In this document: one piece after another, positions 17,506-27,039 of the stretch | Layout of the letters: each line of letters opens with the position of its first letter | How positions within the stretch are numbered: the first letter of the stretch is position 1 | NCBI GenBank assembly: GCA_947628355.1 | Contig: CANQZO010000002.1 | Span: forward strand, 1 to 32,186 | DNA: 32,186 nt | Source: Candidatus Gastranaerophilales bacterium | GTDB lineage: Bacteria; Cyanobacteriota; Vampirovibrionia; Gastranaerophilales; Gastranaerophilaceae | Direction of reading: 5' to 3' | Position numbers and translations under genes: made by a program | Notes under the pieces: generated by a model | What the model was told of the DNA's origin: nothing | Seen by the model: only the letters and a program-made list of their open reading frames with translations | Database searches by the model: none

Positions 17506-18923
17506 TGACAAAAATTGCGCTTATTCCTATAGATAACAGACCTGTTTGCTATAATTTACCTAAAGATATAGTAAATTTATCAAAGGAAAACAAAATTTAT
17601 CTCCCCGACAAAAATCTGCTTGGCGGAAAAGATAATAAAAGTGATATAAATGCCATTTTAGAATGGCTTGATAAACTTGAAAAAGTTGACTTTATTATAA
17701 TATCGCTTGATACAACAGCTTATGGCGGACTTGTTGCCTCAAGAAGAAGCTGTGATGATTTTGAGCAAATAAAATCACGAACGGATAAATTATGCTCAAT
17801 CCTTGAAAGAAAACAAGCGCAGGTTTATGCTTTCTCAAGTATAATGCGTATTTCAAATAATAACTTTAACGATGAAGAAAAAGAATACTGGAATTTATAC
17901 GGTGAAAAGATTTTTCAATATTCTTATAATCTGCATAAAACGGGGGTTGAGGATAAAAATAATATCCCCGATGAAGTGTTAACGGATTATTTAAACACAA
18001 GAAAAAGAAATTTTGAAATTAATAAATATTATATTGAACTTGCCCAAAAGGGGATATTTTCAACGCTGGTATTTTCTAAAGATGATTGTGCTCCCTTGGG
18101 GTTAAATGTAAAAGAAGCGGAAGAATTAAAGCAATTAAAAGGTGATAATGAGAATATCTTTATAAAAACAGGCGCCGACGAAATACCTTTAACTTTGATA
18201 TCAAGAGCATTAAACACACATAAACACATTAAAATAGCCCCTCTGTTTATAAACCCCGAAAGTAAGGATAAAATTTCAAAGTATGAAGATATAAGCGTTT
18301 TTGAGTCTGTAAAAGAACAAATAGAACTCGCAGGAGCTATAGTCGGCAGTGAAGAAAATTGTGATTTAATAATGCTTATTAATAATTTTAAGACAGAACA
18401 GGGCGAACTTGTTATGAATGTTGATACAGAGCTTTTTCAAGGTGATTTAAAACTTCCCGATAAGCCTTATTTTATAACGGATGTAGTAAATGCAAACGGA
18501 AGTGATAATAATTTTGTTAATGCTCTTTTTAAAGAAAATAATTTTAAAGAATTTTACGGCTATAGTGCTTGGAATACAACCGGAAACACTTTTGGGAGTG
18601 CAATAAGCACTGCTCTTACGTACTTTGGGGCAAAACATCCTAACGCTAAAGCATTTAAAAATCTTCAATTAATTAGGTTCCTTGATGATTGGGCATATCA
18701 GGCAAATGTGCGCTCCGTTATAAGAGATAACAACAATAATTTAAAAAATGACTCCGTTCAAAAAGAAATGCAAAAATTTGAAAAAATAATTTTTGACAAA
18801 TTTGATGTTAAACATCAAAAAGCATTTTATTCGTTCCCGTGGAAAAGATTTTTTGAAATAGAGGTTAAATTATCGCATATTTATACACATTTGCCGTTTA
18901 TTGATATATTATTTTGTGAGTGA
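17505..18923 (+). CDS. DUF4127-family protein
   Basis: 'IALIPIDNRPVCYNLPKDIV', 'IISLDTTAYGGLVASRR', 'YGYSAWNTTGNTFGSAIS'; 1-nt overlap (TAATG) with preceding gene. Confidence 0.82.
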   Translation: MTKIALIPIDNRPVCYNLPKDIVNLSKENKIYLPDKNLLGGKDNKSDINAILEWLDKLEKVDFIIISLDTTAYGGLVASRRSCDDFEQIKSRTDKLCSILERKQAQVYAFSSIMRISNNNFNDEEKEYWNLYGEKIFQYSYNLHKTGVEDKNNIPDEVLTDYLNTRKRNFEINKYYIELAQKGIFSTLVFSKDDCAPLGLNVKEAEELKQLKGDNENIFIKTGADEIPLTLISRALNTHKHIKIAPLFINPESKDKISKYEDISVFESVKEQIELAGAIVGSEENCDLIMLINNFKTEQGELVMNVDTELFQGDLKLPDKPYFITDVVNANGSDNNFVNALFKENNFKEFYGYSAWNTTGNTFGSAISTALTYFGAKHPNAKAFKNLQLIRFLDDWAYQANVRSVIRDNNNNLKNDSVQKEMQKFEKIIFDKFDVKHQKAFYSFPWKRFFEIEVKLSHIYTHLPFIDILFCE

Positions 18924-18956
18924 TATAAATGTTAAAGAACACAAAAGGGGAAAAAT

Positions 18957-20738
18957 ATGGAAAAGAATAATGAAACATTACATATATTAAGGCACTCGGC
19001 ATCTCATATAATGGCGCAGGCAGTGCAAAAACTGTTTCCAACTGCAAAACTTGCAATAGGGCCTGCTATTGATAACGGTTTTTATTACGATTTTGACTTA
19101 GAAGGTCACTCATTTACCGATGAAGACCTTGTAAATATTGAAAATGAAATGAAAAATATTCTAAAGCAAAATCTTACTTTTGAAAAATATCAAATCCCCG
19201 ATGTTGAAAAGCAAATAGCTGAATTTAAACAGCAAGGCGAAATATATAAGGCAGAATTACTTGAAGAACATAAAAATGATAATCCCACTTTGTATCTTAC
19301 AAAAGATAAAGACGGAAATGTTTTGTTTAATGACTTATGTTCCGGACCTCATGTCCCAAATACTACATTCATAAAGGGAAATGCAATAAAATTATTAAAA
19401 GTGGCAGGCGCATATTGGAGAGGCAACGAAAAAAATAAAATGCTCCAAAGAATATACGCAACAGCGTTTTGGACAAAAGAAGATTTGGATAAATATTTAA
19501 ACTTTTTAGAGGAAGCACAAAAACGCGACCACAGAAAACTGGGAAGCGCGCTTGATTTATTCAGTGTACGCGAGGAAATCGGGGGCGGACTTGTTTTATG
19601 GCACCCGAATTTAGCAGTTGTTCGCGAGGAAATTGAAAATTATTGGCGAAGCGAACACAGAAAAAGAGGCTACGTTATAGTACACACTCCTCAAATCGCT
19701 AAATCAAAACTTTGGGAATTATCGGGGCATATTGACCACTACAGAGAAAATATGTTCTTTATTCAAAAAGAAAATGAAGAAGATGACCAATATATCGTAA
19801 AACCTATGAATTGCCCGTTTCATATAATGATATATCAGGCAAACCGCTATTCATACAGGTCATTACCTTTAAGAATGGCAGAACTCGGAACGGTTTACAG
19901 AAAAGAAAAATCTGGCGCATTGTCAGGATTAACCCGTGTTCAAGGTTTTACACAGGATGATGCACATATATTCTGCACTCCCGAACAATTGGTTGATGAA
20001 ATAAACGCAATTATTGATTTTGTTGCAGATACAATGAAAATCTTTAATATGGAATTTGAAGTAGAACTCTCAACCCGCCCCGAAAGCTACGTCGGCGACT
20101 TAAAAAATTGGGAATTGGCTGAAGCAGGCTTAAAAGAGGCTATGGATAAGCGCGGTATGAAATATGAAATTAATGAGGGTGACGGCGCATTCTACGGACC
20201 TAAAATAGATTTTAAAGTTAAAGACGCTATAGGAAGAACTTGGCAGTGCGCAACCATTCAGCTTGACTTCAATCTGCCCGAGCGTTTTGAAATCAAATAT
20301 CAGGATAAAGACGGACAATTAAAGACTCCTGTTATGCTTCACAGAGTTATTTTCGGCTCTATGGAGAGATTTCACGGAATATTAATTGAACACTTCGCGG
20401 GTGCATTTCCTATGTGGCTTGCTCCTCATCAAGTCTGCGTTGTTCCTATTGCGGAACGCCACAATGACTATGCTAAGCAAATTTATGATAAACTCTTTGC
20501 TCAAGGTATCAGAGTAAAACTTGATGACCGCTCTGAAAGTATGGGATATAAAATAAGAGAAGCTCTGCAGGGCGAAAAAATCCCTTATGTACTTGTAGTC
20601 GGCGATAAAGAAATTGAAGAAAATAAAGTTGCCGTCAGAATTAGAGGCATAGGTGAAGCAGGCAAACTGAGCCCGGATGAATTTATAGCAAAGGCACTGG
20701 ATAAAATCCAAACGAAAACACAAGATTTAACATTGTAA
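18957..20738 (+). CDS. thrS: Threonyl-tRNA synthetase without N-terminal TGS domain
   Basis: 'LRHSASHIMAQAVQKLFPTAKLAIGPAIDNGFYYDF', 'LCSGPHVP', 'KPMNCPFHIMIY', 'HRVIFGSMERF'. Confidence 0.97.
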   Translation: MEKNNETLHILRHSASHIMAQAVQKLFPTAKLAIGPAIDNGFYYDFDLEGHSFTDEDLVNIENEMKNILKQNLTFEKYQIPDVEKQIAEFKQQGEIYKAELLEEHKNDNPTLYLTKDKDGNVLFNDLCSGPHVPNTTFIKGNAIKLLKVAGAYWRGNEKNKMLQRIYATAFWTKEDLDKYLNFLEEAQKRDHRKLGSALDLFSVREEIGGGLVLWHPNLAVVREEIENYWRSEHRKRGYVIVHTPQIAKSKLWELSGHIDHYRENMFFIQKENEEDDQYIVKPMNCPFHIMIYQANRYSYRSLPLRMAELGTVYRKEKSGALSGLTRVQGFTQDDAHIFCTPEQLVDEINAIIDFVADTMKIFNMEFEVELSTRPESYVGDLKNWELAEAGLKEAMDKRGMKYEINEGDGAFYGPKIDFKVKDAIGRTWQCATIQLDFNLPERFEIKYQDKDGQLKTPVMLHRVIFGSMERFHGILIEHFAGAFPMWLAPHQVCVVPIAERHNDYAKQIYDKLFAQGIRVKLDDRSESMGYKIREALQGEKIPYVLVVGDKEIEENKVAVRIRGIGEAGKLSPDEFIAKALDKIQTKTQDLTL

Positions 20739-20747
20739 TATGCTATG

Positions 20748-20776
20748 TTGACAACGGGTTTTGTGCAGGTTAAACT
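20748..20776 (+). promoter_or_regulatory. Sigma70-type promoter for rplU-rpmA (TTGACA-17 bp-TAAACT)
   Basis: ttgaca 20748-20753, 17-nt spacer, taaact 20771-20776. Confidence 0.55.
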
Positions 20777-20792
20777 TTAAAATGTATAGATA

Positions 20793-20831
20793 GGTATGAC
20801 GCTTATAAATGCTGAAAATGCTGCGTCTGCC
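20793..20831 (+). promoter_or_regulatory. Structured rplU leader hairpin, candidate r-protein autoregulatory element
   Basis: GGTA(t)GACGC (20793-20802) pairs with GCGTCTGCC (20823-20831), including one G-U pair; 20-nt loop. Confidence 0.45.
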
Positions 20832-20851
20832 TCAAATGAAAGGAATATGAA

Positions 20852-21205
20852 ATGTTCGCAATTATTGAAACAGGCGGAAAACAATATCAAGTTACCGAAG
20901 GTCGTTATGTTGATATTGAACTTTTAGAAAACGATGTTGACTCAAAAGTAGTTTTTGAAAATGTTGTAATGCTCGTTAACGGCAAAAAGTCTAAAGTCGG
21001 TCAGCCTTATGTTAAAAATGCAAGCGTTGAAGGAAGCATAGTTAAACATGACCGTGATAAAAAAGTTCTTGTATATAAACAGAGAGCTAAAAAAGGCTAC
21101 AGAAGAAAACAAGGCCACAGACAAAACTTTACCAGAGTTATGATTAATAAAATCAAAACAACGGCAAAAAAAGCAGCTGCCGAAGCTCAGACAACAGAAG
21201 AATAA
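20852..21205 (+). CDS. rplU: 50S ribosomal protein L21
   Basis: '[25 protein letters not shown]', '[25 protein letters not shown]'-type C-terminus. Confidence 0.97.
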   Translation: MFAIIETGGKQYQVTEGRYVDIELLENDVDSKVVFENVVMLVNGKKSKVGQPYVKNASVEGSIVKHDRDKKVLVYKQRAKKGYRRKQGHRQNFTRVMINKIKTTAKKAAAEAQTTEE

Positions 21206-21223
21206 TTTAAGGAGAATATAACA

Positions 21224-21478
21224 ATGGCACATAAGAAAGGTGTCGGGTCAAGTAAAAACGGCCGCGACAGTGAAAGTAAACGATTAGGCGTTAAAAAATT
21301 CGGCGGTGAAGCTGTTACTACAGGTAATATTATCGTCCGCCAAAAAGGTACAAAATTTCATCCCGGTAATAATGTAGGTATGGGTAAAGATTATACCTTG
21401 TTTGCATTAATTGACGGAGTTGTGAAATTTGAACCTCATAGACGTGACAGAAAACAAGTCAGCGTTTATGCTCAATAA
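21224..21478 (+). CDS. rpmA: 50S ribosomal protein L27
   Basis: '[31 protein letters not shown]', '[22 protein letters not shown]'. Confidence 0.97.
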   Translation: MAHKKGVGSSKNGRDSESKRLGVKKFGGEAVTTGNIIVRQKGTKFHPGNNVGMGKDYTLFALIDGVVKFEPHRRDRKQVSVYAQ

Positions 21479-21494
21479 GTAATTTTTTAATAGA

Positions 21495-21524
21495 AAAAAG
21501 AACAACTTTATGTTGTTCTTTTTT
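21495..21524 (+). terminator. Rho-independent terminator after rpmA
   Basis: AAAAAGAACAAC-tttat-GTTGTTCTTTTTT. Confidence 0.85.
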
Positions 21525-21543
21525 GTTTAAGGGTGATTATTAA

Positions 21544-22581
21544 ATGGAATATCAAGGCTGTATTTTTTTACAAGAGGGTATAAATTTTGATTTGAATACC
21601 GTTTGTGACTGCTGTATTTCTCACAACGACGGCCGAGGGCTTCCTGTTCTGCTTGAAAACTACCACGGAGAACTTATTAATTGGGACGATTTATTTAATA
21701 AAAAAGCTCAAAGAATTGAAAATCAAAAAGTAAAAACAATTTATGAATGTGAAAACTGCTATCATTTGAATGATTATGAATTTAGCGGTGAGCGAAAAAT
21801 ATCGGAATTCCATTTCTCTCATTGCCGTGCTTGTAATGCAAAGTGTATTTATTGCAGTGATGACTACAGCGGTGGAAATGTAAATTATGATGTTTACCCC
21901 ATTATTAAAGATTTAATGGAAAAAGGATATTATAAAGCCGGCGGTGAAGCTACAATGCAAGGCGGAGAGCCTACTTTAATGCAGCATTTTGATGAGCTTG
22001 TTCATTTGTTTAATGAAAACGGTACTATTATCAGAGTGCATACAAGTGCAATTAAATACAGCAAAACACTTGAGGATGCTTTAAGACAAAACAGGGCTTC
22101 TGTTGTTATATCAATTGATTCCGGGAGTGCCTCTACATATAAAAAAATTAAAAATGTCGATGCTTTTGATAAAGTTGTCGACTCTATAAAAGAATATGTT
22201 AACGCTTCCGTTGATAATCCTAATAACGTAAGAATTAAATATATTATTATCCCCGGAGTTAATGATAACTTGGATGAAATTGACAAATTTTTTGATTTAA
22301 TGAAAAAGTTGAATGTTGTCGATATTGCGCTTGATATTGAGGTGAGATACGCGCGTGAACATAATAATAAAGATGTTTCAAAACATATCTTCTTGCTTGT
22401 TGATTATTTTGAGAAAAAAGCTAAAGAATTAAAAATAAAATTATCAATATACAGTTTTCTGTCTTATGTTATGAAAAACAGAAATATAACTAAAACAAAA
22501 CTTACTAACTTTAGATTTTTATTTAATATTTATCTAAAATTCAATAATGACAAAGGAAAAAACCTAATTTATAAACGCTGA
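21544..22581 (+). CDS. Radical SAM protein with N-terminal cysteine-rich (SPASM-like) segment
   Basis: CX3CX2C in 'CNAKCIYCSDDYSGG', 'GGEATMQGGEPTLM'; N-terminal Cys block CIFLQ...CDCC...CENC. Confidence 0.88.
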   Translation: MEYQGCIFLQEGINFDLNTVCDCCISHNDGRGLPVLLENYHGELINWDDLFNKKAQRIENQKVKTIYECENCYHLNDYEFSGERKISEFHFSHCRACNAKCIYCSDDYSGGNVNYDVYPIIKDLMEKGYYKAGGEATMQGGEPTLMQHFDELVHLFNENGTIIRVHTSAIKYSKTLEDALRQNRASVVISIDSGSASTYKKIKNVDAFDKVVDSIKEYVNASVDNPNNVRIKYIIIPGVNDNLDEIDKFFDLMKKLNVVDIALDIEVRYAREHNNKDVSKHIFLLVDYFEKKAKELKIKLSIYSFLSYVMKNRNITKTKLTNFRFLFNIYLKFNNDKGKNLIYKR

Positions 22582-22613
22582 AAAATTAATACTTGTTAAT
22601 AATTGTAATTATA

Positions 22614-22642
22614 TTGACAGAGTTTGAGTTAAAATATAAAAT
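22614..22642 (+). promoter_or_regulatory. Sigma70-type promoter (TTGACA-17 bp-TAAAAT)
   Basis: ttgaca 22614-22619, 17-nt spacer, taaaat 22637-22642. Confidence 0.55.
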
Positions 22643-22691
22643 GTAAAAATTAAATACACATCGACATATCAGAGAAATAAAATAATTATAT

Positions 22692-23258
22692 ATGCTAAAT
22701 ACATTAATAAAAAACAACAATAAATCAGTTAAAGATTTAGACACTCTTTTCGAAAATGTTTACCTGCTTCCTAATTGGGAAAAAATCAACCAATTTGCAC
22801 TTCAGGAAAAAAAATGGTTTTCAACAAAAACTTATAATGTTGATATATACAGAAAATTCTCAATAAGAAACGGACTTGAAAAATATTCCATAAAAACCAA
22901 CGATGAAAAAAATTTGGCTTCAATGGACTTAAAAATTTATAAAGATAATGTTTATATCATTGATATAGATTTTACATCATCAGCATTATTTGAAAAATTA
23001 GTGCTGAAATTACTTCAAATTTCTGCGGAAAAAGCGTTATATAATACAACCGATAAGGAAGTTAAAATTAATCTTTCCATGCCGTTATTAAAACGCGGAA
23101 AAATGAAGCAAATTTTAATTAATTCAGACTTTGAAATGCAGGAAAATCAAAGTAAATACGAAAAAGAAATGTTTGGTGAAACATACTCCTTAAATGTAGA
23201 AAATTCAATATTTTGGCAGAAGAAAATTAAACAATCACCGATATTAATTAATAAATAA
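22692..23258 (+). CDS. Hypothetical protein (188 aa), possibly a divergent GNAT-like fold
   Basis: Complete ORF with no better overlapping frame, preceded by a promoter; C-terminal 'NSDFEMQENQSKYEKEMFGETYSLNV' is faintly acetyltransferase-like. Confidence 0.7.
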   Translation: MLNTLIKNNNKSVKDLDTLFENVYLLPNWEKINQFALQEKKWFSTKTYNVDIYRKFSIRNGLEKYSIKTNDEKNLASMDLKIYKDNVYIIDIDFTSSALFEKLVLKLLQISAEKALYNTTDKEVKINLSMPLLKRGKMKQILINSDFEMQENQSKYEKEMFGETYSLNVENSIFWQKKIKQSPILINK

Positions 23259-23331
23259 TTCATATATATATATGATTTGATATTTGCTCATAGTCTTTAA
23301 AATTGAAATAGGATTATTATATGGCAGAGTT

Positions 23332-24150
23332 ATGAGCGAAAATACTGAAAATAATTCATATAATAAAATAAAACGACTATCCGATGAGGAGCTTGAAAAA
23401 CTTTGGGCTGTTTATCTGTCTGATAAATCAAACAAAAAATTTCGCGATTTATTGATTATTCAATATATTTATTTAACCAAATATGTTATAAATCGTGTAA
23501 GATTAAGCCTGCCTGCCAATACTCCGGTTGAAGATATTACGGGGTTCGGCGTTGAAGGATTAATAGATGCAATAGAAAAATATTCGCCCGATAAAGGCGC
23601 TCATTTTGAATCTTATGCGGTTACAAGAATTCGCGGTGCCATAATTGATAAAATTCGCTCTCAAGATTGGCTTCCTAGAAGTACAAGAAAAAAAATTAAA
23701 GATATCAAACAAGCAGCGGAAACTCTGAAGCAGGAACTCGGCAGGACTCCTTCAAATGATGAAATTGCCGATTACTTGGGCATAGAAAAAGAAAAAATTG
23801 TTTCTATTATGTCTGATGATACATCAATAAGTTCTATTTATGAAAAAAAATATACCGGTGAAGACGGCAGTATTGAGCTTATTGATACTATTGAGGATAA
23901 TAACCTTGTAAACCCGCTTGAAAAATTAGAGCAGCGTGATTCTAAAAACGAGTTACAAAAAGCACTTTCTCAATTGCCGGAACGTGAACGAATGGTTATG
24001 GTGCTTTACTATCACGAAAATATGACTCTTAAAGAAATCGGTGAAAGTATTAATGTTTCTGAATCCAGAGTTTGCCAAATACACGCTCAAGCTATTATGA
24101 AACTCAGAAATATTTTAAATGAACTTAGAGGCGAACATTCAGCTAAATAA
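23332..24150 (+). CDS. FliA/WhiG-family RNA polymerase sigma factor
   Basis: 'VEDITGFGVEGLIDAIEKYSPDKGAHFESYAVTRIRGAIIDKIRSQDWLPRSTRKKIK', 'LPERERMVMVLYYHENMTLKEIGESINVSESRVCQIHAQAIMKLR'. ATG at 23332 preferred over the 23284 alternative start in the track. Confidence 0.92.
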   Translation: MSENTENNSYNKIKRLSDEELEKLWAVYLSDKSNKKFRDLLIIQYIYLTKYVINRVRLSLPANTPVEDITGFGVEGLIDAIEKYSPDKGAHFESYAVTRIRGAIIDKIRSQDWLPRSTRKKIKDIKQAAETLKQELGRTPSNDEIADYLGIEKEKIVSIMSDDTSISSIYEKKYTGEDGSIELIDTIEDNNLVNPLEKLEQRDSKNELQKALSQLPERERMVMVLYYHENMTLKEIGESINVSESRVCQIHAQAIMKLRNILNELRGEHSAK

Positions 24151-25149
24151 CTTTAATTCAAGTTCATCAAAATCATATTCTTCGGTATTTTTAGGCGGTA
24201 TGTATTCGCATTCGTTAAATTCTTTAAAGGTTTTGTCTATATCGGCTTTGCCGTTTACGTATTTTAAATTAAACTGTTTTGCGATTGTTTCCACTTTTAT
24301 ATCGTAATTTATCGGTAAAACTTTTACTCCTGCTTTTATGGCAATTAAGCAGGCATGATAGCGCATTGCTATTAATTCATCTAAAGAACATATATCTTTT
24401 ATTACTTTATCGTTGGAAGTGTTTTTAACTACAGTTGCATTAATATTCGGATTCATTTTATACAGTTCTTCTTGAAATCTTTTACATATTTCAGTATCGA
24501 GTTTGTTTTGCAGTGATAAAATTAAAATTTCTTTATCTTTATAATATGTGTTTATATTTTGAGCAAGTTTAATAAGAAATTCGTTATCAACCATACTGCA
24601 GTTTCTTAATTGAATACCTGTTTTATTACTTTTTTCACACACCTTAAGGTTTAAGTTCCATACGGGGTCGGCACAAATTTTAGCATTTATTCCGTTCTTT
24701 TTAAGTAAATTTAAACTGTTTTCATCCCGCAGGGTAATATAATCGGCTTTTTTTAGCAGTGTCATTGTAATAAATGAAAGAGTCTTATTCTTTATAGGCC
24801 CAATGCCTTGAGCAAATATAACAATTTTTTTCCCGAATAAAACTGCCAAAAATAAAATTAACAAATAATAAATCAAACTTTTTGCGCTTGTAGAGTCTTG
24901 AAGCAGGCTTCCGCCTCCAGATATTAATGTATCACAAGACATTATTGCTTTTACAACTTTAAAAACAGAAAATGAATTTATGCATTTTACCTTTAAGTTC
25001 TCGGCTGTTTTCTCGGGTGAAGCTGAAAATACGGTAATTTCAGTATCACATTTGTAATTTTTAATGTGCTCCGTAAGAATCTTTAATATGGTTTCGTCGC
25101 CAAAGTTATCAAATCCGTAATATCCCGATATACATATTTTTTTAGTCAT
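24139..25149 (-). CDS. csaB: CsaB-like polysaccharide pyruvyl transferase family protein
   Basis: 'ICISGYYGFDNFGDETILKIL', 'SCDTLISGGGSLLQDSTSAKSLIYYL', 'IFAQGIGPI', 'AMRYHACLIAIKAGV'-like. ATG at 25149 (MTKKICIS) preferred. Confidence 0.88.
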   Translation of the reverse strand: MTKKICISGYYGFDNFGDETILKILTEHIKNYKCDTEITVFSASPEKTAENLKVKCINSFSVFKVVKAIMSCDTLISGGGSLLQDSTSAKSLIYYLLILFLAVLFGKKIVIFAQGIGPIKNKTLSFITMTLLKKADYITLRDENSLNLLKKNGINAKICADPVWNLNLKVCEKSNKTGIQLRNCSMVDNEFLIKLAQNINTYYKDKEILILSLQNKLDTEICKRFQEELYKMNPNINATVVKNTSNDKVIKDICSLDELIAMRYHACLIAIKAGVKVLPINYDIKVETIAKQFNLKYVNGKADIDKTFKEFNECEYIPPKNTEEYDFDELELKLFS

Positions 25150-26164
25150 TTTGACCTTTGAATATCTTATATACATCTTCTTTATCGGGTATCGATTTTA
25201 TAGCTCCGATACCTTTAACTTGTAATCCTGCCGTAATTGCACCTAAATTAGCAGCTTTAAATGCAGACATTCCCGTTGATATTCCGTGTAAAAATCCGCC
25301 GTTAAAACAGTCGCCTGCACCTGTATCGTCAACTTTTTCTTCGTTGTAAAATTTTATAAATTCAATTTTTCCGCTGCTTCCTACATAATACCCTTTTTCA
25401 ACATCTGTTTTTACTATTACCGTTGATATACCTCTGTCCCATAAGTGTTTAATGAGATTGTCAACGGAGGAAGAATCTAATAATATTTGCGAATCATGTT
25501 TTATATTGAAAAATAAAATATCGGTATACTCCGCGATTTCTTCAAATGCTTCTTTTGCTTCTTCAATTGTCCATATTTGCTTTTGGTAGTTAGGATCATA
25601 AGCTGTAGTTACGTTATTTTCTTTTGCAATTTTAAATGCGTATTTTACCGCTTCTTTTGCCGATATGGATAGAGACTGAGTTATTCCTGTCGTATATATA
25701 ATTGAAGCGTTTTTTATGTACTCGGGAGATATATCTTCTATTGATAAGTTGGTTGCAGCTGTTTTTTTTCTGTACAGATATAACTGCTTTTCACTGCAAT
25801 CCTGCCCTAATGCCAGCATATATATCCCGTTTATTCCCTGCTGAGGTTTTACGTGCGAAATATCCAGCCCCGCTTCCTGCCAGCTTTCTAACAGATAATC
25901 TTTAAAGCAGTCCATTCCTATTCTTGAAATGTATCCTGCTTTTGAACCCAATTTTAATGCACTTATTGCCGTTGTTAGTGTATCTCCGCCGTAATATTTA
26001 TTTAGGCTTTGCGCAGTTGTTAAACTGTATGGTGTCGATAATTCGATTAAACTTTCACCTATTGTGATTATATCCGGCTTTTCTTCCATAATCCTTTTAT
26101 CCTTGGCAATAGAGATATTCCCCTTTGTTTCTTTTACTTTATCAAAAAAATTACGGATAATCAA
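25142..26164 (-). CDS. PfkB-family carbohydrate kinase (2-keto-3-deoxygluconate kinase-like)
   Basis: 'ITIGESLIELSTP', 'YYGGDTLTTAISALKLGSKAGYISRIG', 'VDDTGAGDCFNGGFLHG'. Confidence 0.9.
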   Translation of the reverse strand: MIIRNFFDKVKETKGNISIAKDKRIMEEKPDIITIGESLIELSTPYSLTTAQSLNKYYGGDTLTTAISALKLGSKAGYISRIGMDCFKDYLLESWQEAGLDISHVKPQQGINGIYMLALGQDCSEKQLYLYRKKTAATNLSIEDISPEYIKNASIIYTTGITQSLSISAKEAVKYAFKIAKENNVTTAYDPNYQKQIWTIEEAKEAFEEIAEYTDILFFNIKHDSQILLDSSSVDNLIKHLWDRGISTVIVKTDVEKGYYVGSSGKIEFIKFYNEEKVDDTGAGDCFNGGFLHGISTGMSAFKAANLGAITAGLQVKGIGAIKSIPDKEDVYKIFKGQND

Positions 26165-26168
26165 TTTA

Positions 26169-26930
26169 TTAATTGATTACTCTCAATTTTGCAATATGTT
26201 TTTCTCTGTTTGTTATTTTTAATTCTTTTATTCTCTTTGTTATTTCTTTGTAATTTTCTATATTTAAGTTACTCTTAATGTATTTTTTATAATACCTTTT
26301 TGCTCCCGAAAAATTACCGAGTTTTTCATAGCATATTCCTATTGCAAGATTTGCTCTGTAATAATCGGGTGACATTTTTATAACTTCTTTAAATACTTTT
26401 GCACAATTAACATAGTCTTCTATGTGCATATAAAGTGTACCTTTTTGTATGTATGCTCTTAAATATTGCGGGAATACATCATTTATTCGGCTATAGATTT
26501 TTAAGGCCATTTCTTCTTCTTCAATCATTTCATGTACTAATGCCAATTGCATTTGTATATCGGGATTGTCGGGTTCTAATCTGATTGATGATATTAAATA
26601 CTTTATTCCGTTTTCAAAATCGCCGTTTATTATATTGCACATTGCAAGCTCTTTTTGTATTTTTACATCATCAGGCGCTATTTCTTCCGCTTTTTTTAAA
26701 CTGTTTATTGCCTTTGTATATACGTTTAAATTTTTATATGCAAGTCCGAGCCCTAAATATGATGAAGCATTATTTCTGTTTATAAATATCGATTTTAAAT
26801 ATTTTTCTACTGCTTCTTTATATTTACTGCCGTTTCTTAAGCGTTCCGCCTGTCTGTAATAGTTATAAGCAGATTTTTTTACCTGCTTCGGCTTTCCGCT
26901 TTCCATGTTCTTATTTGCATTTATCCCCAA
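26169..26930 (-). CDS. TPR-repeat protein
   Basis: Repeated TPR units, e.g. 'ASSYLGLGLAYKNLNVYTKAINSLKKAEEIAPDD', 'YRANLAIGICYEKLGNFSGAKRYYKKYI'. Confidence 0.88.
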   Translation of the reverse strand: MGINANKNMESGKPKQVKKSAYNYYRQAERLRNGSKYKEAVEKYLKSIFINRNNASSYLGLGLAYKNLNVYTKAINSLKKAEEIAPDDVKIQKELAMCNIINGDFENGIKYLISSIRLEPDNPDIQMQLALVHEMIEEEEMALKIYSRINDVFPQYLRAYIQKGTLYMHIEDYVNCAKVFKEVIKMSPDYYRANLAIGICYEKLGNFSGAKRYYKKYIKSNLNIENYKEITKRIKELKITNREKHIAKLRVIN

Positions 26931-27039
26931 TGAAATATACCCCGTTTATTATTCATTTTCAATTTTAAGAAACATTATAATTTCGGGATATAGTCTTTAG
27001 ATTAAACTTTATTGACCTTTAGTTCAATATTCTTTTAAG

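Noticed and set aside
23260-23275. TCATATATATATATGA palindrome
   Set aside because: Simple AT dinucleotide repeat, expected in AT-rich intergenic DNA
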